A stretch of DNA of 64,000 bases, from contig NZ_LT985188.1 in the NCBI RefSeq assembly GCF_900289045.1, forward strand, positions 2,480,001 through 2,544,000. Direction: 5' to 3'. Below the pieces are notes generated by a model. It ran no database searches, was not told where the DNA came from, and was given only the letters and a program-made list of their open reading frames with translations. Below are positions 53,420 through 62,497 of the stretch, one piece after another (the first letter of the stretch is position 1; the number at the start of each line of letters is the position of its first letter). The position numbers were made by a program, and so were the translations under genes. Source of the stretch: Micropruina glycogenica (GTDB lineage Bacteria > Actinomycetota > Actinomycetes > Propionibacteriales > Propionibacteriaceae).

Positions 53420-55309
53420 CTAGTCCTCGAGTGTGGTGAGGTCGCCCTCGTCCTGACCCAACGCGCGCGCCTTGAGCACCCGGCGCATGATCTTGCCCGA
53501 GCGTGTCTTGGGCAGCTTGTCGGGAAAGTCGATGGCGTCGGGCTTGGCGATCGGCGACAGGTGCGCGGCCACGTGCTTGCGCAGTTCCTCGCCGAGTTCC
53601 TTCGACCCCTCCACGCCCACGCGCAGGGTGACGAACGCGTGGATGGCCTGGCCCTTCACCTCGTGCGGCAGGCCGACGACCGCCGCCTCGGTGACGTCCG
53701 GATGCGACACCAGCGCCGACTCCACCTCGGCGGTGCCGAGCCGGTGCCCGGAGACGTTGATCACGTCGTCGGTGCGGCCGATGATCCACAGGTAGCCGTC
53801 GGCGTCCTTGCGCGCAGCGTCGCCGGCCAGGTACACCCCGGGGTACTTGGCCCAGTAGGTGTTCACGAACCGTTCGTCGTCGCCGTACAGGGTGCGGAAC
53901 ATCGCCGGCCACGGGTTCTTCAGCACCAGGAAACCCTCGTCGCCGTCCGGCACCTCGTCGCCGGCCTCGTTGTAGATGGCGGCGTCCTGACCGAAGAACG
54001 GCTTGCCCGCCGAGCCCGGCTTCTGCGGCTCGCCCGGCACCTGGGTGATCTGGAACATGCCGGTCTCGGTCTGCCACCAGGTGTCGATCACCGGGCAGCG
54101 CTCCTTGCCGATCACCCGATGGAACCACTTCCACGCCTCGGGGTTTATCGGCTCGCCGACGGTGCCCAGCAGCCGCAGGGAGCTCAGGTCGTGCCGGTTG
54201 GGCCATGCCTCGCCGAACCGCATCAGCGACCGGATCGCCGTCGGTGCGGTGTAGAACTGCGTGATGCCGTAGTACTCGACCAGTTGCCACCAGCGGGACG
54301 GGTAGGGGTACGTCGGTCCGCCCTCGAACAGGAACGTGGTGGCGCCGGTGAGCAGCGGGCCGTACACCAGGTAGGAGTGCCCGGTCACCCAGCCCGGGTC
54401 GGCGGTACACCACCAGCGATCCTCGGCGCGCATGTCGAAGCTGTACTTCAGCGTGGTGTAGGTGCCCACCATGTAGCCGCCGTGGGTGTGCAGGATCGCC
54501 TTCGGCTTACCCGTCGAGCCCGAGGTGTACAGAATGTAGAGCGGGTGTTCAGAATCGAGCTTCTCGGTTTCGCACTTGCCCTTGGCGATCGGCAGCGCCT
54601 GCAGGTCGTGGTACCAGTGGTCGCGCAGCGGGTCCATGGTCACCTCGCTGCCGGTGCGTTTCACCACGATCACGTTTTCGACCGTCGGTGAGAACCGAAC
54701 CGCCTTGTCGACGATCTCTTTCAGCGGAAAGACGCTGCCGTTGATCCACGACCCGTCGGCGGTGATGACCAGTTTCGACTGCGAGTCGTCGATGCGGTCG
54801 GTCAGCGCGTCCGAAGAGAACCCGGCGAAGATCACCGAATGGACGGCGCCGATCTTGGCGCAGGCGAGCATGGCGAAGAACACCTCGGGGATGCGCGGCA
54901 GGTAGATGGTGATGCGGTCGCCCTTGACCACGCCCATCGCCTTCAGCACGTTCGCCATCATGTTGACCTGGCGGTTGAGTGAGAAGTAGCTGAAGGTGCG
55001 GCGCTCCTGGCCGTCCTCGCTCTGCCAGATCAGGGCCAGCTTGTTCTTGTTGGGCCCCTTGAGGTGCCGATCGAGGCAGTTGTGCACGATGTTGACCTCG
55101 GCACCGGTGAACCACTTGAAGAACGGTGCCTTCGAGCGGTCGAGCACCGCGTTCCACGGCTTGAACCATTCCAGTTCATTGGCCCGATCGGCCCAGAACT
55201 TGTCGGGGTCGGCCAGCGCCTCGGCGCGCAGCGCGTCGGCGTCGGGTACGTGGGAGTTGATCGCGATCGAGGGGTCGGGGTAGACGACATCGCCTTCGAG
55301 GTCAGCCAT
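53420..55309 (-). CDS. acs: Acetyl-CoA synthetase (AMP-forming)
   Basis: A 629-residue ANL enzyme that converts acetate, ATP and CoA to acetyl-CoA. The N-terminal ACAS region (DPDKFWADRANELEWFKPW) is present. The ATP loop is YTSGSTGKPKA, with WWCTADPGWVTGHSY, TWWQTETGM, the hinge region GRTDDVINVSGHRLGTAEVE and the C-terminal acetylatable Lys in KTRSGKIMRR. The length fits Acs. ATG 55309 has AGGAGA about 8 nt upstream. With PFL it would link formate-type fermentation and acetate reuse. Confidence 0.96.
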   Translation of the reverse strand: MADLEGDVVYPDPSIAINSHVPDADALRAEALADPDKFWADRANELEWFKPWNAVLDRSKAPFFKWFTGAEVNIVHNCLDRHLKGPNKNKLALIWQSEDGQERRTFSYFSLNRQVNMMANVLKAMGVVKGDRITIYLPRIPEVFFAMLACAKIGAVHSVIFAGFSSDALTDRIDDSQSKLVITADGSWINGSVFPLKEIVDKAVRFSPTVENVIVVKRTGSEVTMDPLRDHWYHDLQALPIAKGKCETEKLDSEHPLYILYTSGSTGKPKAILHTHGGYMVGTYTTLKYSFDMRAEDRWWCTADPGWVTGHSYLVYGPLLTGATTFLFEGGPTYPYPSRWWQLVEYYGITQFYTAPTAIRSLMRFGEAWPNRHDLSSLRLLGTVGEPINPEAWKWFHRVIGKERCPVIDTWWQTETGMFQITQVPGEPQKPGSAGKPFFGQDAAIYNEAGDEVPDGDEGFLVLKNPWPAMFRTLYGDDERFVNTYWAKYPGVYLAGDAARKDADGYLWIIGRTDDVINVSGHRLGTAEVESALVSHPDVTEAAVVGLPHEVKGQAIHAFVTLRVGVEGSKELGEELRKHVAAHLSPIAKPDAIDFPDKLPKTRSGKIMRRVLKARALGQDEGDLTTLED

Positions 55310-55402
55310 GAGGTGAATCTCCTGGGTTGGCGCCGGGTTGGTGTGAAAGCGAGACTAACGGGGCCACGCACCCGGTGGAAGGGACGCTCCGGTGCGAGCC
55401 GG

Positions 55403-55951
55403 CTACTGGTCCCGCAACGTGGCGGCGAAGGTTTCCAGCTCGCTGTAGGCCACGTCGCCGCTGACCACCACCGTGCTGGCTTGGCCGGTGCGCACCAGCA
55501 GCCGGGTGCGGCCATCAGGGCTCACGTAGCGCTGCCAGGGCACGTCGGCGATCACCGACTCGCCGTCGCTCACCGCGTCTTTCGACACCTCGCGAATCAG
55601 CCCGCGCGAATCGGTGTCGCGCTGATCGAGGCCCAGGTACATGCGGTCGGTGGTCAGGTAGCCCAGCTGCAGGGTGTTGCCCACCGCGGGCTGCTGGTTC
55701 AGCCCCGGCTGGCCCACCTTCGTCCACCGGGCCCGCACCACGGTCCAGCCGGCCGGAACGCTCGCGGGCACCGCGATCGCGTAGGGCGATTCGGCCTTGG
55801 CCGCGGCCACCACCGGCTGCCAGTCGACGGCGGTGACCTGCGGTTCGGGAATACGGCTGAACCACCAGTAGATGAGCACGACGGGCAGCAGCAGAATGAC
55901 CACCGCCATCACCATTTGGGCGAAGGTTGGACTGGGACGACGGGCTGCCAC
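55403..55951 (-). CDS. DUF4245 membrane-anchored protein
   Basis: A 182-residue protein with one N-terminal membrane helix (MVMAVVILLLPVVLIYWWF) and an outward domain: VDWQPVVAAAKAESPYAIAVPASVPAGWTVVRARW, QLGYLTTDRMYLGLDQRD, and VVVSGDVAYSELETFAATL. These are DUF4245 features, a family often near xseB and glpX in actinobacteria. Its function is unknown. The start is probably GTG 55951, 6 nt after AACAAT (55958-55963). It is divergent from the PAP2 gene, and the two promoters nearly touch. Confidence 0.85.
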   Translation of the reverse strand: MAARRPSPTFAQMVMAVVILLLPVVLIYWWFSRIPEPQVTAVDWQPVVAAAKAESPYAIAVPASVPAGWTVVRARWTKVGQPGLNQQPAVGNTLQLGYLTTDRMYLGLDQRDTDSRGLIREVSKDAVSDGESVIADVPWQRYVSPDGRTRLLVRTGQASTVVVSGDVAYSELETFAATLRDQ

Positions 55952-55982
55952 CCGCCCATTGTTGCCCACTACGCTCGATGCC

Positions 55983-56600
55983 ATGTCAGCGACCACCCGT
56001 GCGGCGCTCGGCGTGGCCGCTCTGGTGGCCGCGAACGTGGCGGCCGGACGCCTGATCACCGGCCCGCTACGCGACCTGCCGGCCGAGCATCGGCTCAACC
56101 ACGACCTGCGGGCGCGCGGTGGCGATCGCACCACCACACTGGCCAACGCCCTGTCGCGCAGTTCGGACACCTCACGGGCGATCGCCCTGACCGGTCTGCT
56201 GCTGACCCGTGGACGCGGCCGGGCCGCGGCCGTGCCCGGCCTGGCGATGGCTTTGGCGTCGGCCACCCACGTGATCAGTTCGGCCCTGGTGGGCCGCGAG
56301 CGTCCGGCGCTGGAACGACTGGGCACCCACCAACCCACCAGCAGCTTTCCCAGCGGACACGTGGGTGCGATGACCGCCCTGGCCGTGGTGCTGGGCCGGC
56401 TCGCCGAACCGCTCCCCCGCCCGGCGCGGGTGGTGGCACGCGCCGCTCTGGTGGCCTACCTGGGCGCGCTGGGCTGGTCGCGGCTCTACAACGGCCAGCA
56501 CTACGCCAGTGACGTGCTGGCCGGCTACGTGAACGGCGTGGCGTGTGGCCGAATGGCCAGGGCGGCCCTGACCGAGGACGCTCCCGAACGGATCGCCTGA
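55983..56600 (+). CDS. PAP2-family phosphatase
   Basis: A 205-residue membrane protein with the three PAP2 motifs in compact form: VGRERP (in place of K..6..RP), SSFPSGHVGAMTAL and SRLYNGQHYASDVLAG. Several hydrophobic segments surround them. Family members remove phosphate from lipid phosphates or isoprenyl diphosphates at the membrane. The substrate is unknown; undecaprenyl or phosphatidate-type lipids are typical. It is leaderless: TACGCT at 55970-55975, 7 nt, ATG 55983. Confidence 0.88.
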   Translation: MSATTRAALGVAALVAANVAAGRLITGPLRDLPAEHRLNHDLRARGGDRTTTLANALSRSSDTSRAIALTGLLLTRGRGRAAAVPGLAMALASATHVISSALVGRERPALERLGTHQPTSSFPSGHVGAMTALAVVLGRLAEPLPRPARVVARAALVAYLGALGWSRLYNGQHYASDVLAGYVNGVACGRMARAALTEDAPERIA

Positions 56601-56693
56601 GCCGAAGGCGGCGGATCCCCGGGCTCCAGTGACAGTCGCCCCCATGCGCACCGTGGTCGAGTTCTAGGCGCTGGCCCCGGATTCGGCGGTGTT

Positions 56694-57059
56694 GTGGCTG
56701 CGCTGCTGGGTACCCCTGGTCGGCTGGTTCAGCCTGGTTACGGCATCAACGAACTGGCCGGTCACGTATCGACGCTGCTGGTGGGCCAGGAGATCCTGGG
56801 CACCACCATCATCGTGTTCGGCATCGTCGCCTGGGTGGCGTGCCTGGCGTTGGCGATCCACGGCCTCGCGCCCGCCCTGCACGCCGTGAGCGCACCCGAG
56901 GGCACCGCCGTCGCGGCACTGGCCGCCTCACTGCCGGGCGTCGCGTTGCCGTGCAGGGGTCACCGGGCCACGATAACGGCGTGGAGGCACGCACCGAGAT
57001 CTTGGCCCGTTCGAACACCCCGCACGGCGAGATCGCCCTGCGCCGTCGCGGCGACGTGA
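56694..57059 (+). pseudogene. Membrane-protein-like fragment, unclear
   Basis: The 380-bp gap between the PAP2 and spermidine-synthase-like genes contains a frame reading GYGINELAGHVSTLLVGQEI, IVFGIVAWVACLALAIHGLA and VAALAASLPGVAL. This looks like part of a membrane protein. The frame extends upstream without a convincing start and overlaps the next gene by 79 nt. I read it as a gene remnant; a short expressed protein is possible. Confidence 0.25.
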
Positions 57060-57637
57060 TCGAGCTGATCGTCAACGGCGTGTTCGCCATGGACTCGACC
57101 CAGGTGACGAGCGAAGTGGACTTGGCCGACGCGGCCGGCGAGCGGCCGGGTGTGGTGGTGGTCGGGGGGTTGGGGCTGGGGTACACCGCGGCCCGGCTGC
57201 TGGCCAACGGTGCCCGCTTCATGCATGTGGTCGAGTTGGCCCGTCCGTTGATCGACTGGGCCGTGGCCGGTGTCACCGAGCAGCTGCAGCTTGTCGCCCA
57301 CGACCCCCGGGTGCGGCTGCACCACGCCGACATCGCCGAATGGTTGCCGCGCCGCGAAGAATCGTTCGACGCGATTCTGCTCGACGTCGACAACGGCCCG
57401 GGCTTTCTGATTCACGACCACAACGCGCGGGTCTACGCCGCCGACTGGCTGGCGAGCGCCGTCGACCGGTTGGCGCCCGGCGGGGTGCTGGTGATCTGGT
57501 GCGAGAGCCCGTCGCCCGACCTGGCGCTGGCACTGGCCGCCTTGGGTGAGGTGACCGAGCGAGTGGTGACCGTCGAACGCGAGGGACGCATCTTCGACTA
57601 CGCCCTCTACCTGCTGCGCCGTGACGATACGTCGTAG
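56981..57637 (+). CDS. Spermidine-synthase-like methyltransferase-fold protein
   Basis: A 218-residue Rossmann-fold protein of the polyamine aminopropyltransferase class. PGVVVVGGLGLGYTAARLL is the nucleoside-binding glycine loop, HADIAEWLP and AILLDVDNGPGF match the acidic strand motifs, and GGVLVIWCES closes the fold. It lacks the full N-terminal beta domain of true spermidine synthases, so activity on polyamines is uncertain. GTG 56981 is chosen because VEARTEILARSN is where family similarity begins. Its stop codon forms part of the mog -10 box. Confidence 0.78.
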   Translation: MEARTEILARSNTPHGEIALRRRGDVIELIVNGVFAMDSTQVTSEVDLADAAGERPGVVVVGGLGLGYTAARLLANGARFMHVVELARPLIDWAVAGVTEQLQLVAHDPRVRLHHADIAEWLPRREESFDAILLDVDNGPGFLIHDHNARVYAADWLASAVDRLAPGGVLVIWCESPSPDLALALAALGEVTERVVTVEREGRIFDYALYLLRRDDTS

Positions 57638-57646
57638 CGTGGTGTC

Positions 57647-58150
57647 ATGACCGACATCGTGGGGGCCGTGATCACCGTCTCAGACCGGGCCAGTGCCGGC
57701 GAGTACGTCGACCGGTCCGGCCCCCGAGCCGTGGAGTTGCTGGCGCAGCACGGGGTGAGCGCCGACGTCACGGTGGTGCCCGACGACCCGGCCGAGATCA
57801 GGCGCGGCATTCGCACGGCGATCAAGGCCGGGGCCCGGGTGGTGCTGACCACCGGCGGCACGGGCATCGGGCCGCGCGACGTCACCCCCGAGGTGACCGC
57901 GGAGCTGTTCGACCGGCGGCTGCCCGGCATTACCGATGAGATTCGCCGGCGCGGGGCCCAGCACGTGCCCACCGCGGTGCTGTCGCGGGCCGAGGCGGGC
58001 ATCGTCAAGCTGAAGAAGTGGCCGCCCGCGTTCGTGGTGAACGCACCCGGGTCGACCGGTGCGGTGGCCGACACGATCGCCGTGGTCGGCCCCCTGATCG
58101 CACATCTGCTCGATCAGTTGGACGGCGGCGGCCACTCGCGTTTCGACTGA
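57647..58150 (+). CDS. mog: Molybdopterin adenylyltransferase (MogA/MoaB type)
   Basis: A 167-residue MoCF-fold protein that adenylylates molybdopterin before molybdenum insertion. Conserved: VITVSDRASAGEYVDRSGP, VVLTTGGTGIGPRDVTPE and VVNAPGSTGAV. It is leaderless: TAGCGT at 57635-57640, which includes the stop codon of the preceding gene, then 6 nt, ATG. It is convergent with the moeB-moeA-moaC operon and overlaps the last gene of that operon by 37 nt tail to tail. Confidence 0.93.
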   Translation: MTDIVGAVITVSDRASAGEYVDRSGPRAVELLAQHGVSADVTVVPDDPAEIRRGIRTAIKAGARVVLTTGGTGIGPRDVTPEVTAELFDRRLPGITDEIRRRGAQHVPTAVLSRAEAGIVKLKKWPPAFVVNAPGSTGAVADTIAVVGPLIAHLLDQLDGGGHSRFD

Positions 58151-60771
58151 GCGAGGACGACGTTCCACTGCTGGGCCGCCGACGCATTGTGGGCTTTGAC
58201 ATCGAACGAGTAGCCCGTGGGCACCCGACCCGCCACGAACGCCTGCAGCCCGTCGAACAGCTCGGCGGCGGTGAAACCGGTGAGGTATTGCCCCTCGGGC
58301 ACCATCACCGACGGCGCCGAGGCGAAGCGCGCCAGTACGATCGGGAGGCCAAGTTGTCGCGCCTCTGCCACCGCCAGCGAATAACCTTCGTGGGTCGACG
58401 GCAGCACGAAGCAGTCGGCCTGGTCGAGCACCGTGAACGGGTTGCGCAACTGGCCGGTGAAGCAGACCCGGCCGCCCAGTTCGGGCCCGGCGGTCAGTTG
58501 CCTCAGTTCGGCCAGCATCGGCCCGCCACCCACGACGAACAAACGAGAGTTGGGGTGTTGGCCCACGAAGTCGGCGAACGCAGCGATGAGCTCGACCAGA
58601 TTCTGCTGCGGCGACAGCTCACCCATGGTGACGAAGCGCCGGTACGGCTCCCCCGAATCGGGCGCAGGGGCGGAGTCGTTCAGTTGCGCCGTGTGCACCG
58701 TCGCGTTCGCGTCGACGCTGACGTCGGCGACGATCAGACTGGGCCGCACCCGCCATTCATCACGCCACGCACGTGCCTGATTCAGCAGGCTGGGCACCCG
58801 GTCAGGGTCGATCATCGCCTCGGCGGCCACGAACGTGACCGTGGGAAAGGCCGCCCTCGCGCGTGTGAGCAGGTGCGAACTCGGCACCACCACCGCATCG
58901 GCGGCACGATAGAGCGCAGTCAGCGCCCCCCTAGTGAGGGATCTGTCGCCACCCCCGGCCGGTTTCGCGGCGGTCAGCCAGTCGAGTTCGGCGGCCACGT
59001 CCGTTGGCCTGCTGATCAGCAAGGCGCCCTGCGTGTTCTGCCTGGCCATCCATGCGAAAAGCCCCGGGCGCCTGCTGGCGTCCACGATGACGTCGAACTG
59101 TGCGTCGCCGAAACGGCGCCGCCACTCGCGCTCCAGCACCGGCTGCAGGTTCATCCGGCGGACAAGAACGTCAGGCCCGTGCCGACTCAGATACCCCAAG
59201 GCGCGCGCCTCGTTGGGCAGCAGCGCCGAGCCGGCCGCGCGCACGAAGACCCGTACGGTGGTGAGCCGTTCGATGTTGGCCCGGCTCGCCTTGGCCTCGC
59301 CACACGCGACGCTCACGTCGTAGTGAGCCGGATCAAGGCCGGCCGCCAGCGCCAGCACTGCCTCGGTGTCGCCGTGATCGTCCAGTTCGGCGGCATGGAT
59401 CAGGACTTTGGTGAGACCCGGATCGTCGAGCCGCACGATGGCACCCTCGGGCGCCTCACCGCGAAAGACCGCGTCGACGGTGCGCTTCGCAGCGTGCCCG
59501 TCGTCGCCGGCGCACACCATCGCCTTCAGCCGGGCGTAGCGCTCGGCGCAGTCATGCGACACGGCACCGAGGTCATTGATCCATTCGGCGATCGTTGCGG
59601 CGTCGTCGGTGACCGGCCCAGGAAGCTCGTCGGGGGTGAAGTACAACCCGCGCTCGGCGGTGTAGTCAGCCAGATCGGGCACGTAGAACAAGATCGGACG
59701 ATCGGTGAGCATGAAGTCGAAGAAGATGCTCGAATAGTCCGAAACCAAGATGTCGACCGCAGCCAAGAGCGCATTTGCGTTGACATGCCGGGGAACGTAA
59801 CGGCCGCTCTGCTTCTGCTCGTCGGTGAGCCGGTTGTAGTGAAAGGTGTGTGGTTTGACGAGCACCTGGTACTCGTCGGTGTCGATGCGCTCGTGCAGCG
59901 CGTTTCTGAACTTCTCGAGCTCGTCGGTGCCGGCCCGCACGTTACCGATGGTGCCCCGCCACGTCGGGGCGTAGAGCACGATCTTCTTCTGCGGGTCGAT
60001 CTCCACACCGCGCGAACGCAGATCGTCGATCACCTGCGCTCGAGAGGCGGTCAGCAAGGTGTCGTTGCGGGGGTACCCGAGTTGCAGCAAGCACCCCCCG
60101 TAGAGGCCACGCAGCCGGTACGAGTCGGCGTACATTCTGGTGGTCAGCGCGTTGGGCGAGATGAGGTAGTCGGCCATCATCAAGTCGCGCAACACATTGC
60201 GGCTGACGAGGTTGCCCCTGGGCGCGTCGAAACCCATGCGCTTGACCGCTCCGGCACTGTGCCAGCTGTTGACGTACACCTGGCCCGGCCGCTTCGTGAA
60301 ATAGGCCGGAAAGACCGCGTTCTGAATCAGGTACGTGGCAGTGGCCAGCGCCTTGCGGTATTCGTCGGTCTTGAAGCGAACGAACCGGACGTTCGGTCGG
60401 TGCGCGTATTCGGCCCTTCGCCGCGCCAATTCGGTGACGCTGTCGAGCACCCACACGTGTTCGAGGTGGGCAAACTTCGGATCGTCGAGCAACTCGCGAA
60501 AGATCGCGTAGGGATTGCATGACATGGCCGACCCCGAATGGGTCTGATACAGCACCACGTGGGGGTTGCGCTTGATTGAGCGGTAGTAGCGAACCCATTG
60601 CCGTGCATCGTGACCGGACGAGTCGTCGGCACCCGCCGTGACGAAAAAGGCGGCCCGCCGCCGAGCATTTCGCAACCGCGCGAAGAGCTTTCGCACTGGG
60701 GCCCGGGCAGCGGACAGATCCATGCGGACAAGCCCTTTCTCGACCCCTCGGCGAACGATCAAGGCGACCAT
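58114..60771 (-). CDS. CDP-glycerol phosphotransferase fused to a GT4-type glycosyltransferase
   Basis: An 885-residue two-domain polymer synthase. Residues ~70-440 match CDP-glycerol/ribitol glycerophosphotransferases of the TagB/TagF type: YVNSWHSAGAVKRMG, LGYPRNDTLL, KKIVLYAPTWRGT, VLVKPHTFHYNR and LVSDYSSIFFDFMLTDRPILFY. Residues ~480-880 form a GT-B glycosyltransferase with RFVTMGELSPQQNLVELIAAF, LFVVGGGPM and CFVLPSTHEGYSLAVAEARQLGLPIV. It probably builds a wall teichoic-acid-type or glycosylated polyol-phosphate polymer. The start could be ATG 60771 or ATG 60723 (AAAGGG upstream). It follows moaC by 36 nt, an unexpected operon partner. Confidence 0.88.
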   Translation of the reverse strand: MVALIVRRGVEKGLVRMDLSAARAPVRKLFARLRNARRRAAFFVTAGADDSSGHDARQWVRYYRSIKRNPHVVLYQTHSGSAMSCNPYAIFRELLDDPKFAHLEHVWVLDSVTELARRRAEYAHRPNVRFVRFKTDEYRKALATATYLIQNAVFPAYFTKRPGQVYVNSWHSAGAVKRMGFDAPRGNLVSRNVLRDLMMADYLISPNALTTRMYADSYRLRGLYGGCLLQLGYPRNDTLLTASRAQVIDDLRSRGVEIDPQKKIVLYAPTWRGTIGNVRAGTDELEKFRNALHERIDTDEYQVLVKPHTFHYNRLTDEQKQSGRYVPRHVNANALLAAVDILVSDYSSIFFDFMLTDRPILFYVPDLADYTAERGLYFTPDELPGPVTDDAATIAEWINDLGAVSHDCAERYARLKAMVCAGDDGHAAKRTVDAVFRGEAPEGAIVRLDDPGLTKVLIHAAELDDHGDTEAVLALAAGLDPAHYDVSVACGEAKASRANIERLTTVRVFVRAAGSALLPNEARALGYLSRHGPDVLVRRMNLQPVLEREWRRRFGDAQFDVIVDASRRPGLFAWMARQNTQGALLISRPTDVAAELDWLTAAKPAGGGDRSLTRGALTALYRAADAVVVPSSHLLTRARAAFPTVTFVAAEAMIDPDRVPSLLNQARAWRDEWRVRPSLIVADVSVDANATVHTAQLNDSAPAPDSGEPYRRFVTMGELSPQQNLVELIAAFADFVGQHPNSRLFVVGGGPMLAELRQLTAGPELGGRVCFTGQLRNPFTVLDQADCFVLPSTHEGYSLAVAEARQLGLPIVLARFASAPSVMVPEGQYLTGFTAAELFDGLQAFVAGRVPTGYSFDVKAHNASAAQQWNVVLAQSKREWPPPSN

Positions 60772-60807
60772 ACACGAAGGGCAACTGCCGTGTGATCGGC
60801 ATCTGGC

Positions 60808-61281
60808 TCAGGGTTGGTCGCGCACCCAATCACCGCTGCGGCCACCCGATTTGGCCGTGATGCGACATTGCGTGATCGCCACGGAACGATCGACGCCTTT
60901 CACCATGTCGACGACGGCAAGCGCCGCCACCGCAACCGCGGTCAGCGCCTCCATTTCGACGCCCGTGCGGTCGGCGGTTCGAACGGTGGCGGTGATCTCG
61001 ACGCCCGTGTCGGTGATGGCCAGGTCGACCACCGCGCCGTGCACGCCGATCACATGCGCCAGGGGCAGCAGGTCGGGCACCTTTTTGGTAGCCGCAATTC
61101 CCGCCACCCGGGCCACCGCCAGCACGTCGCCTTTGGGCACGGCGCCCGTGCGCAGCGCCTCGACGACCTCGGCCGAACACGTCACGCTGCCCTGCGCCGT
61201 CGCCTGACGAACGCTCGGCTGCTTGGCCGTCACGTCGACCATGCGGGCCGCCCCCTCGTCGTCCAGGTGAGTGAACTGCAT
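60808..61281 (-). CDS. moaC: Cyclic pyranopterin monophosphate synthase
   Basis: A 157-residue MoaC that completes cyclic pyranopterin formation from the MoaA product. Conserved: GAARMVDVTAKQPSVRQATA, KGDVLAVARVAGIAATKK, PDLLPLAHVIGV, EITATVRTADRTGVEMEALTAV and DMVKGVDRSVAI. The catalytic Lys and His are retained in these blocks. It lies 4 nt after moeA. The partner moaA is not in the window. Confidence 0.96.
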   Translation of the reverse strand: MQFTHLDDEGAARMVDVTAKQPSVRQATAQGSVTCSAEVVEALRTGAVPKGDVLAVARVAGIAATKKVPDLLPLAHVIGVHGAVVDLAITDTGVEITATVRTADRTGVEMEALTAVAVAALAVVDMVKGVDRSVAITQCRITAKSGGRSGDWVRDQP

Positions 61282-61285
61282 CGGA

Positions 61286-62497
61286 TCAGACTTCCATGAG
61301 CATGACGGGCTCGCCAGCGGTGACCACGCTCTGCTCGTCCGGCACCACGGCCAGCCCGTCGGCCAGGTGCAGCGAGGCCACCAGGTGTGACCCCGACCCG
61401 CGGCGATGGCTGGGCCGCACGAAGGTGCCGTCAGGGCGTTCCTCGACGCGCACCGGAAGGTACTGCCGCCGGCCCGGAGGGCCCGACCAGCCCTCGGCCG
61501 CTCGCACGACCCGGGCTCGCTCGCCTCGGCGCCGTCCCGTACAGACGTCGAGCAGGGGGCGTCCGAACACCCTGAACGAAACGAACGAGCTCACCGGGTT
61601 TCCGGGAAACGCCAGCAGTGGCACCCCGTTGATGCGGCCGTAGCCCTGCGGCTTGCCCGGCTGCATGGCGACCGAGCAGAACTCCAGCCCGGCGCCCAGC
61701 TGCCGCAGGGGTTCGTAGACGCCCGCAGAAACCCCGCCCGTGGTGAGTATCAACTCGACCGGCGGCAGCCCGCCCAGCAGTGCCGCAAGTTCGGTGGGGT
61801 CGTCGCCACACCGGCCCGCCCATGCCACGTCGGCGCCGGCCTCGCCTGCCAGCGCCGCGAGCATCACCGAATTCGAGTCGTGCAGTTCGCCATCGGCAAG
61901 AGCCGAACCCGGTTCGACCAGTTCGGCCCCGGTGGCCAGCACCGCCACCCGCGGCCGAGCCCAGACGAGCAACGAGCTCACCCCGACCGCGGCGGCCGCG
62001 CCGAGGGCCGCGGGGGTGACCAGATCCCCCGCGGCGAACACCGGGTCACCGGCCGCCAGATCGTCCGCCATTCGCCGCACGTGGGCGCCCGACCGCACGG
62101 CTGCACGAATCTCCACCCGCGAGGGCAGGGGCACAGCACCCGCCGGCTGATCGGTCTGCTCGACCGGCACCACCGTGTCGGCCCCGATCGGCACCCGTCC
62201 CCCGGTCATCACTCGCACCGCACTGCCCGGCACGACCCTGGGAATCGGCCCGCTCACCGCTGCGCTCTCACCCACCACCGTCAGGCTCACCGGCACGACG
62301 GCCAGGTCGGCGGCCCGCACCGCATAGCCGTCCATCGCCGAGTTGTCGAACGGTGGTACCGATACGGCCGCGGCCACGTCGACGGCCAGCACCCGTCCGA
62401 GCGCCGCGTCGAGAGGCACGGTCTCGACCCGACGTGGCGAGTGCCCCAAGGTGAGCACCCGGGCCAGGTAGTCCTCGACCGTGAGCAGGGCCGGCAT
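61286..62497 (-). CDS. moeA: Molybdopterin molybdenumtransferase
   Basis: A 403-residue MoeA that inserts molybdate into adenylylated molybdopterin. Visible: FDNSAMDGYAVRAADL, RVMTGGRVPIGADTVVPVEQT, the MoCF core VAVLATGAELVEPG, DSNSVMLAAL, LTTGGVSAGVYEPLRQL, and MQPGKPQGYGRINGVPLLAFPGNPVSSF. Domain IV is complete. Its ATG overlaps the moeB stop by one base (TGATG), and moaC follows after 4 nt. Confidence 0.96.
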   Translation of the reverse strand: MPALLTVEDYLARVLTLGHSPRRVETVPLDAALGRVLAVDVAAAVSVPPFDNSAMDGYAVRAADLAVVPVSLTVVGESAAVSGPIPRVVPGSAVRVMTGGRVPIGADTVVPVEQTDQPAGAVPLPSRVEIRAAVRSGAHVRRMADDLAAGDPVFAAGDLVTPAALGAAAAVGVSSLLVWARPRVAVLATGAELVEPGSALADGELHDSNSVMLAALAGEAGADVAWAGRCGDDPTELAALLGGLPPVELILTTGGVSAGVYEPLRQLGAGLEFCSVAMQPGKPQGYGRINGVPLLAFPGNPVSSFVSFRVFGRPLLDVCTGRRRGERARVVRAAEGWSGPPGRRQYLPVRVEERPDGTFVRPSHRRGSGSHLVASLHLADGLAVVPDEQSVVTAGEPVMLMEV

